Below, piece after piece: positions 34,491 through 44,792 of a stretch of 53,258 nucleotides of DNA. This DNA is from Aliivibrio sifiae. Lineage in GTDB: Bacteria > Pseudomonadota > Gammaproteobacteria > Enterobacterales > Vibrionaceae. The translations under genes were made by a program, and so were the position numbers. Numbering within the stretch: the first letter of the stretch is position 1; each line of letters begins with the position of its first letter. Under the pieces are notes generated by a model. It saw only the letters and a program-made list of their open reading frames with translations, did not search any database and was not told where the DNA came from. The stretch covers positions 997,297 through 1,050,554 of the forward strand of contig NZ_MSCP01000002.1 in assembly GCF_002954715.1 (NCBI RefSeq), written 5' to 3'.

Positions 34491-37358
34491 ATGAGTCAGC
34501 TTCTTCAACAATTAGGCACGGATAACGAGTTTATTCGTCGCCACAATGGTCCCGCTTCTTCACAGCATCAACATATGCTTAATACCGTTGGCGCTGAAAC
34601 ACTAGAAAAATTAATCGAAGAAACCGTACCAAGCTCAATTCGTTTACCTCAGCCAATGCAATTACCTCATGGCCTTTCTGAAAATGCCATGCTTGCTGAG
34701 TTAAAACAAATCGCTCAACAAAACACCCTTAATACAAGCTATATCGGCCAAGGTTATTACAACACGCACACGCCAAACGTGATCCTGCGTAATGTATTAG
34801 AAAATCCAGGCTGGTACACCGCGTATACCCCTTATCAACCTGAAATATCTCAAGGTCGTTTAGAAGCTCTACTAAACTACCAACAGATGGTAATGGATTT
34901 AACAGGTCTTGATATTGCTAATGCATCTCTTCTTGATGAAGCAACTGCCGCTGCAGAAGCAATGACTCTGTGTAAGCGTGGTGGTAAAAATAAGAGTTCT
35001 ACTTTCTTTGTAGCTGATTATGTTCACCCACAAACATTAGCGGTAATAAAAACTCGAGCGAAATTCATCGGTTTTGATGTTGTTGTTGATACTGACTCAA
35101 ATTTAGATTCACATGATGTATTTGGAGCTCTACTTCAATACCCGGGAACCACGGGTGAAGTTAAAGATCTCACAACATTGATCGACCAAGCACACGCAAA
35201 AAAAACACTCGTAGTTGTCGCTACAGATCTACTTGCTTCTGTATTGCTAAAACCTGTGGGTGAAATGGGTGCAGATATTGCCATTGGTAGTGCACAACGC
35301 TTTGGTGTACCAATGGGATATGGCGGTCCACACGCTGCATTCATGGCAACACGTGAAAAACTAAAACGTTCTATGCCGGGTCGTGTTATTGGTGTGTCTA
35401 TTGATTCAAAAGGCAACCAAGCACTGCGTATGGCAATGCAAACACGCGAGCAGCATATTCGTCGTGAAAAAGCGACATCAAATATTTGTACGGCTCAAGC
35501 ATTACTTGCAAATATGGCCTCTTTCTATGCGGTATATCATGGTCCAGAAGGATTAAAAACCATTGCTCGCCGTGTGCATCATTTCACGGCTATCGTGGCA
35601 AAAGCATTACAATCCGCAGGTTTTGAATTAACGCATCAAAGCTTCTTTGATACGCTAACCATTAAGACAGAGCAACAAACGGATATTCTTTATACCAAAG
35701 CATTAGCAGCAAGTATCAACCTACGTAAATTTGATACTAAACTTGGTATCAGTTTTGATGAAACCACCACGGTTTCTGATTTAGTTGCACTACTGACGGT
35801 ATTTGGTGTTGATAATGCAGAATGTGAAACGCTTTCAAACGAAGTAGCTCAAGATGAATTTGCAGCAATCCCTGAAATGTGTCGTCGCACCTCATCATTC
35901 TTAACACACCCAGTGTTCAACACACACCACAGCGAAACACAAATGCTGCGCTACTTGAAAAAACTGGAAAACAAAGATTTCTCATTAACTCACGGTATGA
36001 TCCCACTTGGTTCTTGTACCATGAAGCTAAACGCCGTGGCAGAAATGCTACCAGTGACGTGGCCTGAGTTTGGTGGTATTCACCCATTCGCCCCACTCAA
36101 CCAAGCCGCTGGCTACACTACATTAGCAACATCGCTAAAATCGATGCTGTGTGAAATCACAGGCTACGATGATTTTTCTCTTCAACCGAACTCTGGTGCA
36201 TCTGGCGAATATGCAGGATTAATTGCGATTCAGCGTTACCATGAAAGCCGCAACGAAGGTCACCGTAATGTGTGCTTGATTCCAAGTTCTGCACACGGTA
36301 CTAACCCTGCAACAGCTTCAATGGTGTCAATGAAAGTCGTTGTAGTGAAGTGTGATGATAACGGCAACATCGACATGTTCGATTTAGCTGAAAAAATCGC
36401 AAAACATCAAGAAAATCTATCTAGCATCATGATCACTTACCCTTCGACACACGGTGTGTATGAAGAGCAAGTGCGTGAAGTGTGTGACATGGTTCATGAA
36501 GCTGGCGGCCAAGTATATCTTGATGGTGCCAACATGAATGCACAGGTTGGTTTAACAAGCCCAGGCTTTATTGGCTCTGATGTTTCTCACCTAAACTTGC
36601 ATAAAACCTTCTGTATTCCGCATGGCGGTGGTGGTCCAGGTATGGGTCCTATCGGTGTTAAATCGCACCTAGCACCTTTCTTACCTGGTCACTCAGAGAA
36701 TGGTGTTCAAGGTTCAGATTACGCAGTTTCTGCGGCTGATCTAGGCAGTGCCTCTATTCTTCCTATCTCATGGGCATACATTGCAATGATGGGAGAAATG
36801 GGCCTGACTGAAGCGACTAAAGTTGCGATCTTAAATGCGAACTACGTGATGGAGCGTTTACGTCCTCACTACCCAGTTTTATACCGTGGCACTAATGGTC
36901 GTATCGCACACGAATGTATTATTGATATTCGTCCGCTAAAAGAAGCGACAGGGATCAGCGAAGAAGACATTGCAAAACGTTTAATGGACTTTGGTTTCCA
37001 TGCGCCAACCATGTCATTCCCAGTGGCGGGAACGTTAATGATTGAACCAACAGAATCTGAAGACTTAACAGAGCTTGATCGCTTCTGTGAGGCAATGATC
37101 GCGATTCGTGAAGAGATGAACAAGGTTCAACAAGGCGAATGGCCATTAGACAATAACCCACTAGTGAATGCACCACACACTCAAGTGGATTTAATGTCGA
37201 ATGAATGGGATCACCCATACACTCGTGAAGTAGCTTGCTTCCCATCAATTCAAGCAAAAGCATCTAAGTATTGGCCAACGGTAAATCGCGTAGATAACGT
37301 GTATGGTGACCGAAACTTAATTTGTTCTTGCCCGAGTATTGAGAATTACGAAGAGTAG
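34491..37358 (+). CDS. gcvP: glycine dehydrogenase (decarboxylating), P protein
   Basis: Pyridoxal-phosphate P protein of the glycine cleavage system. It decarboxylates glycine and loads the aminomethyl group on GcvH. At 955 residues it is the full-length fused form. The PLP lysine is K705 in [25 protein letters not shown]. The N-terminal half has [45 protein letters not shown]. It is the last gene of the gcvHP unit, ending at a terminator. In some vibrios glyA sits among these genes; it is absent here. Confidence 0.97.
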   Translation: MSQLLQQLGTDNEFIRRHNGPASSQHQHMLNTVGAETLEKLIEETVPSSIRLPQPMQLPHGLSENAMLAELKQIAQQNTLNTSYIGQGYYNTHTPNVILRNVLENPGWYTAYTPYQPEISQGRLEALLNYQQMVMDLTGLDIANASLLDEATAAAEAMTLCKRGGKNKSSTFFVADYVHPQTLAVIKTRAKFIGFDVVVDTDSNLDSHDVFGALLQYPGTTGEVKDLTTLIDQAHAKKTLVVVATDLLASVLLKPVGEMGADIAIGSAQRFGVPMGYGGPHAAFMATREKLKRSMPGRVIGVSIDSKGNQALRMAMQTREQHIRREKATSNICTAQALLANMASFYAVYHGPEGLKTIARRVHHFTAIVAKALQSAGFELTHQSFFDTLTIKTEQQTDILYTKALAASINLRKFDTKLGISFDETTTVSDLVALLTVFGVDNAECETLSNEVAQDEFAAIPEMCRRTSSFLTHPVFNTHHSETQMLRYLKKLENKDFSLTHGMIPLGSCTMKLNAVAEMLPVTWPEFGGIHPFAPLNQAAGYTTLATSLKSMLCEITGYDDFSLQPNSGASGEYAGLIAIQRYHESRNEGHRNVCLIPSSAHGTNPATASMVSMKVVVVKCDDNGNIDMFDLAEKIAKHQENLSSIMITYPSTHGVYEEQVREVCDMVHEAGGQVYLDGANMNAQVGLTSPGFIGSDVSHLNLHKTFCIPHGGGGPGMGPIGVKSHLAPFLPGHSENGVQGSDYAVSAADLGSASILPISWAYIAMMGEMGLTEATKVAILNANYVMERLRPHYPVLYRGTNGRIAHECIIDIRPLKEATGISEEDIAKRLMDFGFHAPTMSFPVAGTLMIEPTESEDLTELDRFCEAMIAIREEMNKVQQGEWPLDNNPLVNAPHTQVDLMSNEWDHPYTREVACFPSIQAKASKYWPTVNRVDNVYGDRNLICSCPSIENYEE

Positions 37359-37389
37359 TCTTCTAAAAAGTTCTATTTATAAATACAAC

Positions 37390-37417
37390 AAAGGCAAGCC
37401 AATTGGTTTGCCTTTTT
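37390..37417 (+). terminator. intrinsic terminator after gcvP
   Basis: An 11-bp stem AAAGGCAAGCC / GGTTTGCCTTT with one G-T pair, 4-base loop, followed by T-rich sequence, about 30 bases after the stop. Confidence 0.83.
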
Positions 37418-37642
37418 CTTTCTTTAAAAAGAGAGTTATTAACTGAACAATTGTTCCTCTAAATTCGATTATTTAAAGTAAAAACATGACAAAATACATG
37501 GTTAAACACCAATATAGTGGTAAGATGCGCCTTAATACACAACTTATTTTATGAAGTAAAATAACGAATTTTCATAAACATTACTTTATATTAATCATGA
37601 TGATTTATTGCTATAGTCCGACACTTTATTTTTGGCACTTTT

Positions 37643-39760
37643 TTGGCTTACGATAAGATCATTTATTGGATACAATCTTTGAAAACCAACAATTACCCTA
37701 ACTCATTAAGCACAACATGTTTAGGCTTACTGTCAGTATTTAAAAATAAACTGACATCACGTAATAATGACTCATACTCTTATATTTATGATCTGTCAGC
37801 CATTGCACTACTATTATTACCATTAACATTATCAAATGCGCTTGCAATGTTATTAGGGCATACATTTAACGTTCTTGAGCTGCCTTTTTTCTCTGAATTG
37901 TGTTTTCATTTATCCAATTTATTAATCAATATTTACCCACTCTCTTTTTGTATTATTTCAGGTTACTATTTATCTCATAAAACCACATTTAATAGTGCTC
38001 TCTTTATAATCTATTCATTGGTTTTGTTTTACCTTATCTCTATAGAAAATGGCAGCCTTTCTACCGCTTACTACTTGCCAAACAATCCATTAATTGCGTT
38101 ATTAAGTGCTCTCGTCACTTTTATTTACTGTACCCGTTTCAATCTACTGCAACTCGAACCACAGGCATTAGATTTTTCATCCCGTTTATTCAAACATGTG
38201 CTGCATTTTTTCGTCTTTATCGGCTCTGCATTGTTCTTATCTAAAGTCGTGGTTAAAGTAATCGAATACTTTACATCGCTTATTAGTGGGTTAAGCCTTG
38301 ATCCTTTGACTTTTTCAGGAGGATTAATTTATCAAACCTTACTGGGTTTACTAGGTGCCATAGGGATTAACGGCCACAACATGCTGTTTTCCACAAAGCA
38401 AACTATCTACTCTGCTACACAAGAAAATATGACGGCTTGGGCTACAGGAGAAACGCCTCTTAATATCATTAGCCAAGGGTTCTACGATGCTTTTATGTCA
38501 ATGGGCGGTTCAGGTAACAGCATAAGCTTATTATTGTGTGTATTAATATTCTCTAAAGAACGTAATCACATCATGCTAGCGCTAGCTGCGTTACCACTAG
38601 TTATTTTTAATATTAATGAAGTTCTACTGTTTGGCTTACCTATCATCTTTAACCCACTTCTTATCATTCCATTTGTAGGGTTGCCTTTAGTTAGCTTTCT
38701 TATTACTTATCTTTGCATTTCATCTGGGCTTGTTTCTCCTGTAGTAGAAATTGTAAATTGGATGACTCCACCACTGTTTAGTGGTTACATCGCAATGGGA
38801 AATAATATCGAAGGAACGCTACTGCAATTATTCATTATTATTATCGGCATTTTTATTTACCGCCCTTTCTATCTCTCTTTTGCAGGTAAATACTCAATTC
38901 GTTTAAAGTCGGTGATGTCAGAAACATTGGTTGAAAAAAGTATTTTCACCAACTTGTTAGATAGTGTTAGAACCTCTGCAAGTAACAGCTTAAATAAGTC
39001 TTCAGCCCAAAAACGACTGGCTACCTTACTTCACGAAGGTGAGTTATTAATGCATTATCAATTGTTACAATCAGTACTAGATAAGCATTCCTTTTCATTC
39101 GAAGCATTATTACGTTATCAAGATAAAACAGGAAAACTGCATCCACCAACTTTTATCTGTGACTTTCAATTACTAAACATGATGCCAATGTTAGATAACC
39201 TAGTCATTGATAAAGTATTGTTGGATATGCAACAAATGACATTGTCACCACTGCATCGAGTTGCCATTAATATCTCTGTGGCCTCTATAGAAAAAACTGA
39301 TTTTGTTTCCCATTTATTGGCACGGTTAAGTCACTTCTCTATCCCTCCACAATGGCTAGAGCTAGAGATAACAGAAGAAGCGATTTTAAGTGATAATCTT
39401 CCTCTCTTACAAACAATGGAAAACTTAAAATCACATGGGCTCAAAATCTCAATGGACGACTTTGGAACAGGTTACGCGTCGTTCCCTCATTTAAATAAAT
39501 ACCCATTTGATAAAATTAAGCTCGATCGTTCTTTATTACAAGATACCGTCACACCAAAAGGAAAAGAGCTTTATCAATTAATAGCAAAGATGGGAGAAAT
39601 CGCTGATTGCGAAGTCATTGCAGAAGGTGTTGAAACTACAGAAGAATATGAGTTTGTAGCAAAATGCGGAGTTGATGCGGTACAAGGCTATTTATTAGCA
39701 AAACCACAACCACTTTCTGCCACTCTTAAACTCATAGGGCAATATCAACGTATTAGTTAA
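37643..39760 (+). CDS. PTS EIIC-like membrane domain fused to EAL phosphodiesterase
   Basis: A 705-residue fusion. Residues about 45-415 are a multi-pass membrane domain of the lactose/cellobiose PTS EIIC type (LLGAIGINGHNM, AFMSMGGSGNSISLLL, NINEVLLFGLPIIFNPLLIIPF). Residues about 455-700 are an EAL domain that should hydrolyse c-di-GMP: E487-A-L, NISVASIE, ELEITEEAI, D605-D606 in MDDFGTGYASF, KIKLD, AEGVE and QGYLL are all present, so the catalytic set looks intact. No GGDEF domain or PTS phosphorylation domain is present. The frame opens with a TTG at 37643 with no good ribosome site; a TTG 12 codons on, with GGA eight bases upstream, is an alternative. Sensing a sugar to lower c-di-GMP is my inference. 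Confidence 0.87.
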   Translation: MAYDKIIYWIQSLKTNNYPNSLSTTCLGLLSVFKNKLTSRNNDSYSYIYDLSAIALLLLPLTLSNALAMLLGHTFNVLELPFFSELCFHLSNLLINIYPLSFCIISGYYLSHKTTFNSALFIIYSLVLFYLISIENGSLSTAYYLPNNPLIALLSALVTFIYCTRFNLLQLEPQALDFSSRLFKHVLHFFVFIGSALFLSKVVVKVIEYFTSLISGLSLDPLTFSGGLIYQTLLGLLGAIGINGHNMLFSTKQTIYSATQENMTAWATGETPLNIISQGFYDAFMSMGGSGNSISLLLCVLIFSKERNHIMLALAALPLVIFNINEVLLFGLPIIFNPLLIIPFVGLPLVSFLITYLCISSGLVSPVVEIVNWMTPPLFSGYIAMGNNIEGTLLQLFIIIIGIFIYRPFYLSFAGKYSIRLKSVMSETLVEKSIFTNLLDSVRTSASNSLNKSSAQKRLATLLHEGELLMHYQLLQSVLDKHSFSFEALLRYQDKTGKLHPPTFICDFQLLNMMPMLDNLVIDKVLLDMQQMTLSPLHRVAINISVASIEKTDFVSHLLARLSHFSIPPQWLELEITEEAILSDNLPLLQTMENLKSHGLKISMDDFGTGYASFPHLNKYPFDKIKLDRSLLQDTVTPKGKELYQLIAKMGEIADCEVIAEGVETTEEYEFVAKCGVDAVQGYLLAKPQPLSATLKLIGQYQRIS

Positions 39761-39771
39761 CCGACTTCATG

Positions 39772-40647
39772 CTATTGCCACATGACTAAAACAGCAGCAA
39801 TCGCAATTAAAAACAGAGCAAATATGTCTTTTCTCTTAATGCCTTCTTTTAACCAAAAGAAAGAGATTAAAATAGTAAAAAACACTTCAACTTGACCAAG
39901 TGTTTTAACCAATGGCACAGTTTGCAATGACATTGCACTAAACCAACCTAACGAGCCAATAAAGCTTGCGATGCTAGTCATTACAACTAGTTTAGGCTTG
40001 GTAAACATCCTTTTTAAGGTACTACGATTATTAACTAACATATAAGCCACAAGTAATAATGTTTGCAGTAAGATAACCAACAATAATACCCAAGCAGCAC
40101 GATGAGGAAATGGCAACGTTAATGTTAAACTCGCCTCTCTAACCCACAATGAAGTTAAAGCAAAAGAAGTACTGCACGCTAGGCCAATCAATGCTGTTTT
40201 TAATGAAATACTGCGAATACCATCGGGACAACTCAACATAAAGACCGCAATCGCACCAACGGCAACCCCTAACCAACCAAATAACGATAATGACGTACCA
40301 AAGAAAAGAACACCAAGAAAGGCCGCCACTGGCGCTTCACTCTTTGCTAACCCCGCGCCAATCGCAAAATTCTTTTGTTTAAACAATACCACCATTAGGC
40401 CGGTTGCAAGAATCTGCATTATTGAGGCCCCAATAATAAAAAAATAAGAATAGGCAGTAAAAGTAGGCAGAGAAACCGGCTGATATAGATAAAGTGATAA
40501 CAAGTAAAGTGCCGCCAGCGGACTGGCCCAAAGAAATCGTGACAGTGTAACCCCTACAACGTTCATTTCTTTGCTTAAACGACTCTGAAATGCGTTACGC
40601 CATGATTGGCTGAATGCCGCCAGTAAGGTAAAAAGTATCCAGCTCAA
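39772..40647 (-). CDS. EamA/DMT-family transporter
   Basis: A 291-residue, ten-helix inner-membrane transporter of the drug/metabolite superfamily, formed by two EamA halves. The first half runs from the N-terminus to about 137 and the second to a basic end (IKRKDIFALFLIAIAAVLVMWQ). Family members export amino acids, nucleotides or drugs; the substrate cannot be told. It converges on the EIIC-EAL gene with only 11 bases between stops and no hairpin. Confidence 0.85.
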   Translation of the reverse strand: MSWILFTLLAAFSQSWRNAFQSRLSKEMNVVGVTLSRFLWASPLAALYLLSLYLYQPVSLPTFTAYSYFFIIGASIMQILATGLMVVLFKQKNFAIGAGLAKSEAPVAAFLGVLFFGTSLSLFGWLGVAVGAIAVFMLSCPDGIRSISLKTALIGLACSTSFALTSLWVREASLTLTLPFPHRAAWVLLLVILLQTLLLVAYMLVNNRSTLKRMFTKPKLVVMTSIASFIGSLGWFSAMSLQTVPLVKTLGQVEVFFTILISFFWLKEGIKRKDIFALFLIAIAAVLVMWQ

Positions 40648-40870
40648 AATAATCCTTTATTTAGCATAATTAGTCTCAATGGAAACCAACTTAACCCTAT
40701 TTTTGTAACATGTGAAGCCAGTCTTTCTATTTAGTTAAATATAAAAAATTGCGTTCGAAATAATAATTGAGAGCTACACCACAAATACCTACTCTTCTAT
40801 TTTTTTAAATTGTAAATTTACAGATTATAAAATACATTCTTTTCTTTTAAAAACAACAGAGTAAATAGTA

Positions 40871-41086
40871 ATGACAAGCTTCAAAGAATACAAAGTAATT
40901 CATTTAGTAGAAGGCGGTTGTGGCACTATATTTCTAGGAGCGAGCGGTGTTCCAATCCAAAAAATGGAAGCAGAACTGAACAAGCATGCTCAAGAAGGTT
41001 GGCAACTGGCTTTTCAAATCGTAGAGCAAAAACGCTTTCTTCTTTTTTGGAAACGTGAAGCCGTTATTATTACATTAGGTCGTTAA
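40871..41086 (+). CDS. DUF4177 domain protein (71 aa)
   Basis: A small cytoplasmic protein with a DUF4177 pattern: YKVIHL strand, [16 protein letters not shown] helix and strand, and a final strand VIITLGR. The function of the family is unknown. It is the first of three genes joined by one-base TAATG overlaps, so all three are translationally coupled. The 220-base upstream region is AT-rich with no clear promoter. Confidence 0.75.
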   Translation: MTSFKEYKVIHLVEGGCGTIFLGASGVPIQKMEAELNKHAQEGWQLAFQIVEQKRFLLFWKREAVIITLGR

Positions 41087-41310
41087 TGCTCGCGCAACTA
41101 TCTATTACTTTGATCCGCTCCTATCAAAATAAAGGTGGCTCAAAAAAGCTATTAAATCTTGAATGTAACTTCGAACCGACTTGTTCTGAATATACAAAAC
41201 AATGTATTCAAAAATACGGAGCTCTGAAGGGGTGGAAGTTAGGCATACAAAGAATAAAACGCTGTAATCAGCCCGATTTGGTTGAAGTGATTTATGATGA
41301 GGTTCCGTAA
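41086..41310 (+). CDS. yidD: YidD-like membrane protein insertion factor
   Basis: A 74-residue protein of the YidD (DUF37) family, small membrane-associated proteins linked to YidC-mediated insertion. The core [36 protein letters not shown] keeps the PTCSEY motif and the three conserved cysteines, but the usual C-terminal HPGGxDPVP segment is replaced by [12 protein letters not shown]. Standard yidD lies between rnpA and yidC; here it is with DUF4177 and a TM2-like gene, so it is probably a paralogue. Both ends overlap their neighbours by one base. Confidence 0.85.
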   Translation: MLAQLSITLIRSYQNKGGSKKLLNLECNFEPTCSEYTKQCIQKYGALKGWKLGIQRIKRCNQPDLVEVIYDEVP

Positions 41311-41708
41311 TGAATTTTCTTGGTAATTTAAACGAATTAGAAGAAAAAGAAGAGTTACTTAGAAAACAGGTCGCTGAATTATCTAATGAAGAGCGTAAGA
41401 TATTTTATCAGAAACAAAGCGAACAGCTTAAAGATCCTGATACGTATGCAACTCTTAATTATCTATTTTTAGGCGGTTTTCATCATCTGTATTTAGAAAA
41501 ATATCTATGGTTTTTTGGTGAGTTACTTGCGTTAGTGTTAAGTCTATTCTTGATTTTCTCAGGCGAAGACTTCGGATTTTGCATCCTTATTGCAATTGCG
41601 ATTATAGAACTGCCTCAATTGTTTTTTTCTCAAAAAATAGCAAGAGATCATAACTACAAACTCTCCTGTGAATTATTAGAAAAAATCAAAAATAAGTGTT
41701 TAATCTAG
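41310..41708 (+). CDS. TM2-like small membrane protein
   Basis: A 132-residue protein with an N-terminal charged, coiled-coil-like segment (NELEEKEELLRKQVAELSNEERK), then a hydrophobic hairpin (about 50-100) resembling a TM2 domain (LNYLFLGGFHHLYLEKYLWFFGELLALVLSLFLIF). The C-terminal tail is basic and helical. An inner-membrane location is inferred. It is the third gene of a coupled trio and overlaps yidD by one base. A hairpin follows the stop. Confidence 0.7.
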   Translation: MNFLGNLNELEEKEELLRKQVAELSNEERKIFYQKQSEQLKDPDTYATLNYLFLGGFHHLYLEKYLWFFGELLALVLSLFLIFSGEDFGFCILIAIAIIELPQLFFSQKIARDHNYKLSCELLEKIKNKCLI

Positions 41709-41727
41709 GGCATTTATGCCCTATTTT
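41706..41727 (+). terminator. intrinsic terminator of the DUF4177-yidD-TM2 trio
   Basis: An 8-bp inverted repeat TAGGGCAT / ATGCCCTA followed by TTTTAT. The second arm overlaps the last codon of the convergent AraC gene. Confidence 0.7.
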
Positions 41728-42575
41728 ATCATTGTTCTGTAATCTGAAGGTGTATAAGTTGTTTTATTTTTAAATACTCGATAGAAATAGTTTACATCTT
41801 GAAAACCACAACGAGTCGCCACTTCGGTTAATCTAAACGTATATTTTTTCAGCATAAACTTAGCTCGTTCAATTCGAACCCATGTAATGTAATCTGCTAA
41901 TGTCATGTGCCCTTGTTGTCTAAACATTCTCGACAGGTGATTTGGCGAAATATTAAATCGATTTGCAATATTGGTTCTATCGATGTTGCGATGGAAATTT
42001 TCCTGAATATAAATACATATTCCTTGATAGAGATCTTCACTGCGTTTTTTCGGGGAAATCACATCATTCGGCTCACCTAGCATAGCATTACTGTAACTTA
42101 ATAAAGCAAGTAACAAGTGCTCATCCATTGGTTTTTTCTTAGGCTCTCTCGCTAGGGCATTTAAGGCTTCTAAAATATTATCGATTGCATGACCTGTACG
42201 TGTTTGAATACTGTATTTCTGCACATCATAAAAACCTGAATCTCCTTTATGCTTACTCACCAAACTAAAGCCAACCTGACGGCGACCAAATAACAAACTC
42301 AATACTGAGCAATCTTCATCCCAGCTCGGTTTATTCCAACAGTTTGGTGGTATATATAAGGCATCCCCCGCCATTACTTTAATTTCAGTGATACCCAATT
42401 CGGGATCTTCAATTTGATTTAAATATTCACCACTTACCACTAACTCTAAACGAGGGAAATTTACCTGATAGCTAAATTGTGGAGGGGTAACTTTATCGCC
42501 AGCAAACCAAATTTGGTTGAAGCTTTCTCGCTCAGACAAAAGTGCTTCTAGCACACTATTAAATACAACTGTCAT
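41721..42575 (-). CDS. AraC-family regulator of the PTS island
   Basis: A 284-residue regulator with an N-terminal cupin-like sensor domain (about 15-110) and a C-terminal AraC pair of HTHs (about 188-284: NIDRTNIANRFNISPNHLSRMFRQQGHMTLADYITWVRIERAKFMLKK, then RLTEVATRCGFQDVNYFYRVFKNKTTYTPSDYR). It is divergent from the first PTS permease gene with 306 bases between. The repeated element upstream of both PTS permeases is the likely target. The effector is unknown; mannose or a phosphorylated derivative is plausible given manA. Confidence 0.9.
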   Translation of the reverse strand: MTVVFNSVLEALLSERESFNQIWFAGDKVTPPQFSYQVNFPRLELVVSGEYLNQIEDPELGITEIKVMAGDALYIPPNCWNKPSWDEDCSVLSLLFGRRQVGFSLVSKHKGDSGFYDVQKYSIQTRTGHAIDNILEALNALAREPKKKPMDEHLLLALLSYSNAMLGEPNDVISPKKRSEDLYQGICIYIQENFHRNIDRTNIANRFNISPNHLSRMFRQQGHMTLADYITWVRIERAKFMLKKYTFRLTEVATRCGFQDVNYFYRVFKNKTTYTPSDYRTMIK

Positions 42576-42749
42576 TTTACCTCACACCAAACAAACTCAA
42601 TTAACGCTACTTTTATCCACTAAAAATCAAAAGAAACCAGAAGTACCATGTGGATAATCAAATAAAAAACAAACCAAAAACACGCTTAACTAGTTATTTA
42701 TTAAATACTTTTTTGACTCGTACATTATAGTCATTTAGTTTTATAAAAA

Positions 42750-42765
42750 TCAGATCTTAATCACA
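42750..42765. promoter_or_regulatory. candidate CRP site upstream of first PTS permease
   Basis: TCAGATCTTAATCACA read on the minus strand is TGTGATTAAGATCTGA: one perfect half (TGTGA) and a 3 of 5 second half with the standard 6-base spacer. It overlaps the left edge of the 46-bp element. PTS genes are often CRP-controlled. A comparable but weaker site precedes the second permease at 47264-47279. Confidence 0.4.
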
Positions 42766-42804
42766 CTTGCCACTACAGGATACAATAATCCAGTAAATGC
42801 CTTT
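42759..42804 (+). promoter_or_regulatory. 46-bp element, copy 1 (shared with 47273-47318)
   Basis: This stretch aligns without gaps to 47273-47318. The first 10 bases (AATCACACTT) are identical, and from CAGG onward 27 of 29 bases are identical, including TACAATAATCCAGTAAA and GCCTTT. It ends 78 bases before the permease ATG, against 79 in copy 2. It is a likely binding site for the AraC regulator, whose gene is divergent. Confidence 0.75.
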
Positions 42805-42881
42805 CTAACACACTTATCAATAAATCTTATTCGCCTCACACTATTCCCACTTAAGAAAATCATAAAAACGGGGAATAAATC

Positions 42882-44783
42882 ATGATCACCGACTTAATTA
42901 ATGAACAACTCATTTGTTTAGATCTTAAAGCAAAAACAAAAGATGACGTATTTTCAGAAATGGCAAATACGTTACATCAGCAAGGTCGCATCAATGACAA
43001 ACAACAATTTTTAACAGATATCTATGCCCGTGAAGAATTAGGCAATACCGGTTTTGAAGAAGGGGTAGCTTTACCTCATGCAAAAAGCTCGGCAGTAATT
43101 TCACCAGCAGTCATGATCGGCGTAAGCAAAGAAGGCATTGAATACGGCGCAGAAGATGGATTGCCATCTCGATTATTCTTTATGATCGCATCCCCTGCAA
43201 ACGGTGCCGACCACCATATTGAAGTGTTAGCGGAACTCTCTTCTAAATTAATTGAAGATGGCTTTATTGAACAATTTCTTAAAACTACCTCTTCAAAAGC
43301 AGCACTCGAACTACTACTTCAAGAACCTGAAATAACTAATACTGTAGAAGCAAACAATGGTTTTCTTATTGGTGTGACTGGTTGTCCTGCAGGTATTGCT
43401 CATACTTATCTAGCTTGCGAAGCCCTAGAAAAAGGCGCAGCTGAACTTGGTTATAAAATCAAAGTCGAAACTAATGGTTCTATTGGCGTTAAAAATAGTC
43501 CTACAGCAGAAGAAATCGAACAAGCCGATGCCATTATTGTCGCCTGTGATAAGCAAGTAGATCTAACCCGCTTTGCCGGAAAAAAACTAATTCAAACGAA
43601 TGTAAAAGCACCAATCAAAGATGCAAAAGGCTTAATCACTCAATCACTAACTCAGCCCCCTTTTGTGGCTGATTCATCATCTTCTTCAAGTGACACCAAG
43701 AGTAGCGTCTCTCAAACACGTTCAGATTTATACCGTTACCTAATGAATGGTGTATCTCACATGATCCCGTTTGTTGTTACAGGCGGCTTATTGATTGCGC
43801 TTGCATTAGCACTAGGTGGTCAACCAACAGAAAGTGGAATGGCAATCCCACCGGGCAGCCTCTGGAATAAAGTTCTTGATGTGGGTGTTGTTGCCTTTAC
43901 ATTAATGATCCCCGTTCTTGCCGGTTACATCGCTTATGCTATTGCTGATCGTCCAGCATTAACACCTGGTCTCATCGGTGGTTGGATTGCTAATAACGGT
44001 TCTTTCTATGGAGCGGATGCAGGTACAGGCTTCATTGGAGCCATCATTGCTGGTCTATTAGTCGGTTACTTTGTTAAATTTATCGTAAGTATTAATTACC
44101 ACAAATTTATTCAACCGCTTGTACCAATCATGATTGCGCCTATTGCTGGTTCACTGTTCATTTCTGGTCTATTCATCTTTGTTATTGGCGCACCAATCGC
44201 AAGCTTAATGGATTCATTAACGGCTCTATTAACTGATTTAAGTACTGGTAACGTCGTTCTGCTTGGTATCGTTCTTGGTGGTATGGCAGGCTTTGATATG
44301 GGTGGTCCATTTAATAAGGTCGCCTTCCTATTCTCTGTAGGCATGATTGCAAGTGGTCAAACTCAATTCATGGGTGCGATGGCGTGTGCTATCCCAGTAG
44401 CACCATTAGGAATGTCTTTAGCAACCGTTATTGGTCGCAAGTTCAATATCTTTGAATCATCAGAAATCGAAGCTGGTAAAGCGTCAGGTGCGATGGGTCT
44501 AGTGGGTATTTCTGAAGGTGCAATTCCATTTGCTGCTCAAGATCCAATCTCAGTAATCCCTGCAAATATGCTTGGTTCAATGACCGCGGCAGTAATGGCT
44601 TTCTCATTCGGCATTACTAACAGCGTAGCTCATGGCGGCCCTGTAGTTGCTCTATTGGGTGCAATGAATAAACCAGTACTTGCTATCGCTTGTATGGCTG
44701 CGGGTACGGTTGTTACTGCTCTTGTTTGTGTATCAATCAAGAAAATGCGTCAAAACAAAAACTTCACTGTAGCAACGGCTTAA
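42882..44783 (+). CDS. fructose/mannose-type PTS permease EIIA-EIIB-EIIC
   Basis: A 633-residue phosphotransferase permease that imports and phosphorylates a hexose. EIIA (about 1-148) has phospho-histidine H66 in GVALPHAKSSAV. EIIB (about 161-255) has phospho-cysteine C168 in GVTGCPAGIAHTYLA. EIIC (about 283-620) carries about nine helices with GGIAFDMGGP-like GGMAGFDMGGPFNKVA and GISEGAIPFAAQDP. The order A-B-C is that of fructose-family permeases without an HPr-like domain. It lies just before manA, which fits mannose uptake, giving mannose 6-phosphate that ManA converts to fructose 6-phosphate. I recall a similar locus in Vibrio cholerae around VC1820-VC1827. Confidence 0.92.
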   Translation: MITDLINEQLICLDLKAKTKDDVFSEMANTLHQQGRINDKQQFLTDIYAREELGNTGFEEGVALPHAKSSAVISPAVMIGVSKEGIEYGAEDGLPSRLFFMIASPANGADHHIEVLAELSSKLIEDGFIEQFLKTTSSKAALELLLQEPEITNTVEANNGFLIGVTGCPAGIAHTYLACEALEKGAAELGYKIKVETNGSIGVKNSPTAEEIEQADAIIVACDKQVDLTRFAGKKLIQTNVKAPIKDAKGLITQSLTQPPFVADSSSSSSDTKSSVSQTRSDLYRYLMNGVSHMIPFVVTGGLLIALALALGGQPTESGMAIPPGSLWNKVLDVGVVAFTLMIPVLAGYIAYAIADRPALTPGLIGGWIANNGSFYGADAGTGFIGAIIAGLLVGYFVKFIVSINYHKFIQPLVPIMIAPIAGSLFISGLFIFVIGAPIASLMDSLTALLTDLSTGNVVLLGIVLGGMAGFDMGGPFNKVAFLFSVGMIASGQTQFMGAMACAIPVAPLGMSLATVIGRKFNIFESSEIEAGKASGAMGLVGISEGAIPFAAQDPISVIPANMLGSMTAAVMAFSFGITNSVAHGGPVVALLGAMNKPVLAIACMAAGTVVTALVCVSIKKMRQNKNFTVATA

Positions 44784-44792
44784 TTAACTTTG

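Noticed and set aside
39761-39771. Terminator between the EIIC-EAL and DMT genes
   Set aside because: The gap is only 11 bases and no inverted repeat with a T tract is seen.
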